Assembly (NCBI GenBank): GCA_964506435.1
Contig: CAZDLK010000004.1
Location: 9,078-73,077 of the forward strand
From: JAOZHU01 sp964506435
GTDB taxonomy: Archaea > Thermoproteota > Bathyarchaeia > Bathyarchaeales > Bathycorpusculaceae
Length of the DNA stretch: 64,000 nt
Reading direction: 5' to 3'
The notes under the pieces were generated by a model. It made no database searches. It saw only the letters and a list, made by a program, of their open reading frames with translations, and was not told the DNA's origin. The translations under genes were made by a program, and so were the position numbers. Shown one piece after another: positions 60,332 to 64,000 of this stretch (position 1 is its first letter; every line of letters begins with the position of its first letter).

Positions 60332-61309
60332 TTATCTCACGAAGTCGTCAAAGCGCCAGTAGTGCTCTTCTTCCTGCATAACTATGTCTTCGAACATGCG
60401 CCGCGTCGTTGTGTCTCCGCGCTTAAGCGCTTCCGCAATGATTTGCCGGTACAACACTATGGCGATGTTTTCAGCTTCATGATCCAGCTTTAAGAAGTCA
60501 TCAGCGGTCTCACCGACTTCTGGAAGCGGGTCTGGTGTAGTTACTGCTTCGCCTTCAAGCAAGTAAATTCTCTCGGAAATCTTCTCAAGGTGCTCCATTT
60601 CCTGCATAAAAATGCCCTTCAGCATTTCACTGACCACTTTCGCTTTGTTACCTTCGGTTACGACCTCAAGCGGCGTGTTCTTTTTCCGTAAAGCAAGTAG
60701 ACTGGCTTTTTCGTGCTGGTTAGTGTACTGTATAATCGCCGAGATCTCAGCGGCAACTGCCTTGTTCAACAACGCGAAATAATCGTCAGTATATATCTTG
60801 CGCCATGGCGAAACAGCTGTTTCAGCGCCTTCTGGCTCATCTATCATCGTAGCGTATTCTTGGAACTTGAACAGGTGCTGTTCTTCATCACCGTAGATTT
60901 TCTCGAATAATTCGCGTGTTTCCCAATCGCCGAGTTTTGCAGCGGCCTCGATTATTTGGCGGTAAAGCATTAATGCTTCTTCTTCAGCGTTTACGCCTTT
61001 CTTGGCGAATTCGCTTAGGCTGTTGCCGATTTGGGGTTTGTCGGCTTTGGTGGTTGCGGCTCCGCCGAGGTAGTAAATTCGTTCCATGATTGCGGCGGCG
61101 TGTTTCATTTCTTGGATTGCTATTTCTTTCAGGAACTTTCCCACTGCTTCGTAAGTGGTTTTGTCTAAAAGTATGTTTTCGGGGATTACTTTGCGGATTA
61201 GTTTCTCCATTTTTGTGTGCTGCAGCATGTATTGAATTGCAACTTGAATTTCCCGCGAAACTGCCTTGTTTAGCAAGCTAATGTACTCTGGTGTTATTTT
61301 AGCAGACAT
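60332..61309 (-). CDS. Tandem ferritin-like (bacterioferritin-type) protein
   Basis: 325 residues from the ATG at 61309 (AGGTGA 5 bp upstream). Two ferritin-like four-helix units, about 5-155 and 170-325, each with E-I/S-x-I-x-Y helices (SREIQVAIQYMLQHTKMEKL; AAEISAIIQYTNQHEKASLL), a second helix with E-M-K/E-H (IAIQEMKHAAAIMERIYYLG; IFMQEMEHLEKISERIYLLE) and a fourth with D/E-E-x-H (GDEEQHLFKF; MQEEEHYWRF). The E-x2-H pairs form di-iron sites. A clear internal duplication fused in one chain. Probably iron storage or oxidative-stress defence. Confidence 0.85.
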   Translation of the reverse strand: MSAKITPEYISLLNKAVSREIQVAIQYMLQHTKMEKLIRKVIPENILLDKTTYEAVGKFLKEIAIQEMKHAAAIMERIYYLGGAATTKADKPQIGNSLSEFAKKGVNAEEEALMLYRQIIEAAAKLGDWETRELFEKIYGDEEQHLFKFQEYATMIDEPEGAETAVSPWRKIYTDDYFALLNKAVAAEISAIIQYTNQHEKASLLALRKKNTPLEVVTEGNKAKVVSEMLKGIFMQEMEHLEKISERIYLLEGEAVTTPDPLPEVGETADDFLKLDHEAENIAIVLYRQIIAEALKRGDTTTRRMFEDIVMQEEEHYWRFDDFVR

Positions 61310-61531
61310 AACATTCACCTAGATACGTTGACTATTAAGACAGTGCGCGATACTATAAAAAGATTCTTTTGTTCTTGTCTACGCAAGTTTTTCAACTTCT
61401 TTTGCAAAAAACTGCTGCCATGTGTTATTAACAGTTATGAAATTATGGAATTAAACAGTGTGTGTTTAGAATTGCTGCTTTTAAGGGGGAATAATAGAAA
61501 AATGGGAGATGTAAGAATCTCCAGAGCGGCC

Positions 61532-61591
61532 TTACTTTTTCTTCTTGGTCGCTTTCTTCTTTGGTTTAGCTTTAGCTTTGGCTTTAGCCAC
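61532..61591 (-). CDS. Possible 19-residue Lys/Ala-rich peptide
   Basis: GTG at 61591 then AKAKAKAKPKKKATKKKK and stop. GAGG lies about 10 bp upstream, and a TTTAAATAC box about 40 bp upstream, so the expression signals look real. Resembles a free histone-tail-like or nucleic-acid-binding tail. Very short, so tentative. Confidence 0.35.
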   Translation of the reverse strand: MAKAKAKAKPKKKATKKKK

Positions 61592-61693
61592 TATAATAAC
61601 CTCGTAATCTATAATTGTGCCCAATTTGTATTTAAAATTTACTAAAGCCTCAGCTTTGAGACGCCTCTCATTAAAGTCATACGGGAACGGTTC

Positions 61694-61775
61694 TGCCTAA
61701 CGAAACAGGCATTTTCCGCCATGATTAATGTAAACGGGCTTTGAAACAGCCTTGCGGCGGTGTTTTAGGCTGTTT
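61694..61775. other. Hairpin cluster upstream of ECF gene
   Basis: Three potential hairpins: TGCCT-AACGAAAC-AGGCA (61694-61711), GGCT-TTGAAAC-AGCC (61737-61751), and AAACAGCCT ... AGGCTGTTT (61744-61752 with 61767-61775, 9 bp) followed by a T-rich run. The second and third share the AGCC segment and exclude each other. They lie before the likely ECF promoter, so they may be a terminator or part of an unknown small RNA. Confidence 0.35.
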
Positions 61776-61866
61776 TGTCGATTTTACGGAGGGCTTTTGG
61801 ACGCGGCTTTTGTTTTCGGGTGCAGCTAGCAGCAGTTGGGTTTTCTGGAAAGTTTTTTATAGTTGT

Positions 61867-61904
61867 TATGTAAAAAAGTACAACGCGATGAAAAGTTTTA
61901 CATA
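61867..61904. promoter_or_regulatory. Inverted repeat operator candidate for the ECF S gene
   Basis: TATGTAAAA (61867-61875) and TTTTACATA (61896-61904), perfect 9-bp arms with a 20-bp spacer. A TTTTTTATAG box lies just upstream and the ribosome-binding site just downstream, so the repeat brackets the likely transcription start, as repressor sites do. The layout resembles BirA/BioR-type boxes but the sequence is not a clear match. Confidence 0.5.
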
Positions 61905-61921
61905 GGAGTGCGCGGAGAAGC

Positions 61922-62704
61922 TTGAAAATAACCACACGGCAAATAGCCCTAATAGCCATATTCGCAGCTTTATACTACATCCTTTCACTCATATCGCCTA
62001 AAATTCCCATAAGCATAAGCGGCATAAGCATAAGCCTAGAAGCGCTGATAGCGACAATATTCGGCTTAGTACTAGGACCATACTTAGGAGCAGCAACCGC
62101 CTTTCTCGGTGCTTTCGTTGCATGGACTCTGCCGCCGTCAGGAATGTCCATTTTCGGACTCCCATTCTTGGTGTCGCCGCCGCTCAACGCGTTAGTGACA
62201 GGCCTAATATACTATAAAAAAGGAAAGTGGGGCCTTCTAGCCTTCAGCGGGTTAATAATCGCGTTCTTGTTTACTCCGCCTGTTCAACCCATCACAGAAA
62301 ACGCCATCATAGCCGTAGCTGTTTTATTCGACAAAATCATAGCACTACTGTTGATTTTGCCCCTTATGAAATTTGCGAAGCAACTGTCCATTGGGCAAGG
62401 TACAGCTTTTTACTTTATACTGGCTTTCGTAGGAAACCAAATGGACAACATGTGGGGTTCATTTGCTTTTGCGACACCGATGGTTTATGGAGGACTTTTC
62501 CAAATGCCATTGGACGCTGTGCGTGTTGGTTTCTTAGCGGCGCCCTTTGCTTATCCAGCCATTAGGCTTATTCAAGCGTTCTTTGCTACGCTGATTGCTG
62601 TTCCGCTTATGAAAACTCTCAAGGGTACACCGTGGCTTTGGAAAAAAGAAACAATATTATCGCCGAACCAAGAGAAGCAACTGCAACCGTCCGCTAATGC
62701 TTGA
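61922..62704 (+). CDS. ECF transporter S-component-like membrane protein
   Basis: 260 residues, TTG start. About six to seven helices: TRQIALIAIFAALYYILSLI, ISLEALIATIFGLVLGPYLG, GAATAFLGAFVAWTLPP, then FLVSPPLNALVTGLIYYKKG. The A-x-x-A-A-L-Y-Y-x-L start and L-G-P-x-L-G-A loop are typical of ECF S components for vitamins or metals. Ligand unknown; no EcfA/T genes nearby. An inverted repeat sits over its promoter. Confidence 0.72.
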   Translation: MKITTRQIALIAIFAALYYILSLISPKIPISISGISISLEALIATIFGLVLGPYLGAATAFLGAFVAWTLPPSGMSIFGLPFLVSPPLNALVTGLIYYKKGKWGLLAFSGLIIAFLFTPPVQPITENAIIAVAVLFDKIIALLLILPLMKFAKQLSIGQGTAFYFILAFVGNQMDNMWGSFAFATPMVYGGLFQMPLDAVRVGFLAAPFAYPAIRLIQAFFATLIAVPLMKTLKGTPWLWKKETILSPNQEKQLQPSANA

Positions 62705-62823
62705 ACCCTCTGACCTGCGCGTTATGGTGAGTGTTGTTTTTTGAACTGTTTATTTTATGTTGGAAACTCTTAAATATTGCATACGTTATATTTTCTAGTA
62801 AGCTGCAACAGCAGGCAAACCAA

Positions 62824-63531
62824 ATGAAAAAACTTTTCTTAACAGCAACTGCAATAATAACCGTGATAGTGGCAGTTTTCCCTTTTTGGTCAGGTTTAAC
62901 ACCAACAGTTCGCGCAGAGCCCATCAATGTGGATTGGCAATTGAGCGTAAGTGGGCTGGTGGAGCAGCCGTTGAATTTGTCTTTAACTGACATAGCCGCT
63001 ATGCCTAGAACTTCAGTGTACGCTGCGATATACTGTGTTGACTTTCCAGCCAGCGTGGTTACTGAAGGAAACTGGACTGGGGTTAATCTTTGGTTTCTGT
63101 TGGAAACTGCAGGTGTTTCCTCCGACGCGGTTAAAGTTGCCTTTTACGCCAGTGATGGCTTTTCCACAGATTTGCCGATTGAAACCGCAATGCGCGAAGA
63201 CATAATCTTAGCCTACGAAAAAGACGGTGCAGGTTTAAGCGAGAAGTTGCGGTTGGTTGTGCCTGGCAAGTGGGGTTACAAGTGGATAAACCAAGTCACC
63301 AGCATTGAGGTTGTTGATTATGACTTTAGGGGTTTTTGGGAAAGTCGTGGTTACTCTGACACTGCAGACAGAACAGAAGGGGGTTCAATTCAACCTAAGC
63401 CCGTTTATCCTGATTCCTCTGGAACTATACCTGAGTTTTCATCCGTTTTGGCTATTTTGGTTCCGTTGGTTCTGCTGATATTCGTTGCGTTGGTGCTGAA
63501 AAAGCGGGGGAGCTTGGAGAAGCCCTTTTAA
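62824..63531 (+). CDS. Secreted sulfite-oxidase-fold protein with PEF-CTERM-like tail
   Basis: 235 residues from the ATG at 62824. Signal peptide (KKLFLTATAIITVIVAVFPF), then the molybdopterin fold: VSGLVEQPLNLSLTDIAAMP, the putative metal-ligand Cys in AAIYCVDFPA, NWTGVNLWFLLETAG, KLRLVVPGKWGYKWIN, FWESRGYSDTADR. It ends in TIPEFSS, a membrane helix and KKRG, the PEF-CTERM pattern read by archaeosortase. A cell-surface homologue of the cytoplasmic protein at 41900. Activity is not proven: it lacks the C-V-E-G-W context. Confidence 0.8.
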   Translation: MKKLFLTATAIITVIVAVFPFWSGLTPTVRAEPINVDWQLSVSGLVEQPLNLSLTDIAAMPRTSVYAAIYCVDFPASVVTEGNWTGVNLWFLLETAGVSSDAVKVAFYASDGFSTDLPIETAMREDIILAYEKDGAGLSEKLRLVVPGKWGYKWINQVTSIEVVDYDFRGFWESRGYSDTADRTEGGSIQPKPVYPDSSGTIPEFSSVLAILVPLVLLIFVALVLKKRGSLEKPF

Positions 63532-63554
63532 ATCATAATATCGTTTGAGATAGT

Positions 63555-64000
63555 ATGGAATTATACAGGGCGGTTGTTGCCACTCTAAAGAGCAAGCGGT
63601 TCTGGTGGTGGGAAATAGGTGGCGCTGTTATTTACAGCATACCAGTGGCAATTCGTTTTATCACTAAAAGCGTTGCTATACCGTTCTTGAATTTTCCAGG
63701 GTTTTGGATTGGTCACTTCATTCCGGGTAATCTTGCAGAAAAAATTCTCATTAATGCTTTTTTCCCTGGAGGAGCTGGTGGTGTTGCAGGCGAAGTCTTT
63801 GCCAGTCACCGCAAAGGCGAACCTGTTAAGGGTAAAATGAAGTATGTGCATCGGCTTGCTGGCGCGTTGTTGCAGACAGCGGCTTGGTCAGCGTTTCAGT
63901 ATTGGGGGTATTTGTTGTTTATAATGGGGCCTTATGGGACCAACATTTTTGAGTCTATACTTGTTTTTCCAATCAATTTTGTGTTAGCTGCGTTTTCCAT
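63555..64000 (+). CDS. Multi-pass membrane protein, 3' end outside window
   Basis: Open from the ATG at 63555 to the window edge. MELYRAVVATLKSKRFWWWE, then helices GGAVIYSIPVAIRFI and AGALLQTAAWSAFQYWGYLLF with a charged middle loop (EVFASHRKGEPVKGKMKYVH). No family recognised. It starts 23 bp after the PEF-CTERM protein stop and is likely in the same operon. Confidence 0.65.
   Translation, partial: MELYRAVVATLKSKRFWWWEIGGAVIYSIPVAIRFITKSVAIPFLNFPGFWIGHFIPGNLAEKILINAFFPGGAGGVAGEVFASHRKGEPVKGKMKYVHRLAGALLQTAAWSAFQYWGYLLFIMGPYGTNIFESILVFPINFVLAAFS

Noticed and set aside
61328..61645. Plus-strand 105-residue frame
   Set aside because: Phe/Leu/Cys-rich without any family pattern, and antisense to the Lys-rich micro-gene that has promoter signals.
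61694..61775. TPP or other known riboswitch before the ECF gene
   Set aside because: No match to conserved riboswitch cores that I know, and the likely promoter lies downstream.

Overview
The window is chromosomal DNA from an archaeon of the TACK group, most likely Bathyarchaeia (moderate confidence; no rRNA is present to settle it). The archaeal and TACK signs are transcription factor B, the aIF1/SUI1 initiation factor, eL38, an ESCRT-III/CdvB-like protein, a Y-family polymerase, the archaeal type of HMG-CoA synthase with DUF35, an STT3-type WWDYG domain, and tRNAs with archaeal features. Genes are compact, often overlap by 4 bp, and many promoters have a TATA box about 25-30 bp before the start codon.

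Layout. 0-8 kb: a partial exported protein, eL38, a stand-alone LigD-type 3'-phosphoesterase, an OB-fold protein, a Yip1-like membrane protein, a DUF35-HMG-CoA synthase fusion coupled to a thiolase-fold protein without catalytic residues, and nicotinate phosphoribosyltransferase. 8-15 kb: two histidine kinases (one membrane-bound, one soluble with six PAS domains), a small partner protein and a response regulator. 15-19.5 kb: an orphan WWDYG-domain protein and a MacB/FtsX-type ABC exporter. 19.5-22 kb: a mobile region with a SWIM-finger DDE transposase, a divergent RHH regulator operon and a damaged tRNA-Gly-like gene. 22-27 kb: small enzymes, a canonical thiolase, a TGS GTPase and two HTH-less Lrp ligand domains. 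27-29 kb: a 1.9-kb cassette at tRNA-Val bounded by a 15-bp direct repeat of the tRNA 3' end. 29-32 kb: a NikR-like regulator divergent from a ZnuABC-type metal transporter. 32-46 kb: NERD protein, flavodoxin, amino-acid permease, kelch protein, DinB with a radical SAM partner, a molybdopterin protein, CdvB, and glycosyltransferases for N-glycan or lipid-linked sugar transfer. 47-50 kb: an [FeFe] hydrogenase with a fused small-subunit domain, next to a frameshifted NikR-like gene. 50-64 kb: radical SAM proteins, two ECF S-component-like membrane proteins, TFB, aIF1, a JAMM peptidase, PadR and MarR regulators with visible palindromic operators, a double ferritin-like protein, and a PEF-CTERM-tailed molybdopterin-fold protein.

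The most notable items are the archaeal [FeFe] hydrogenase and its broken NikR-like neighbour; the DUF35-HMGCS fusion with a residue-dead thiolase; the tRNA-Val cassette that has att-like repeats but no integrase; and a family of about 120-bp intergenic repeats with five copies and one partial copy in this window alone. Four tRNA loci (Val, Gln, Ser and the irregular Gly-like one) were read. I saw no rRNA and no CRISPR array. All family calls come from reading motifs; no database search was run.
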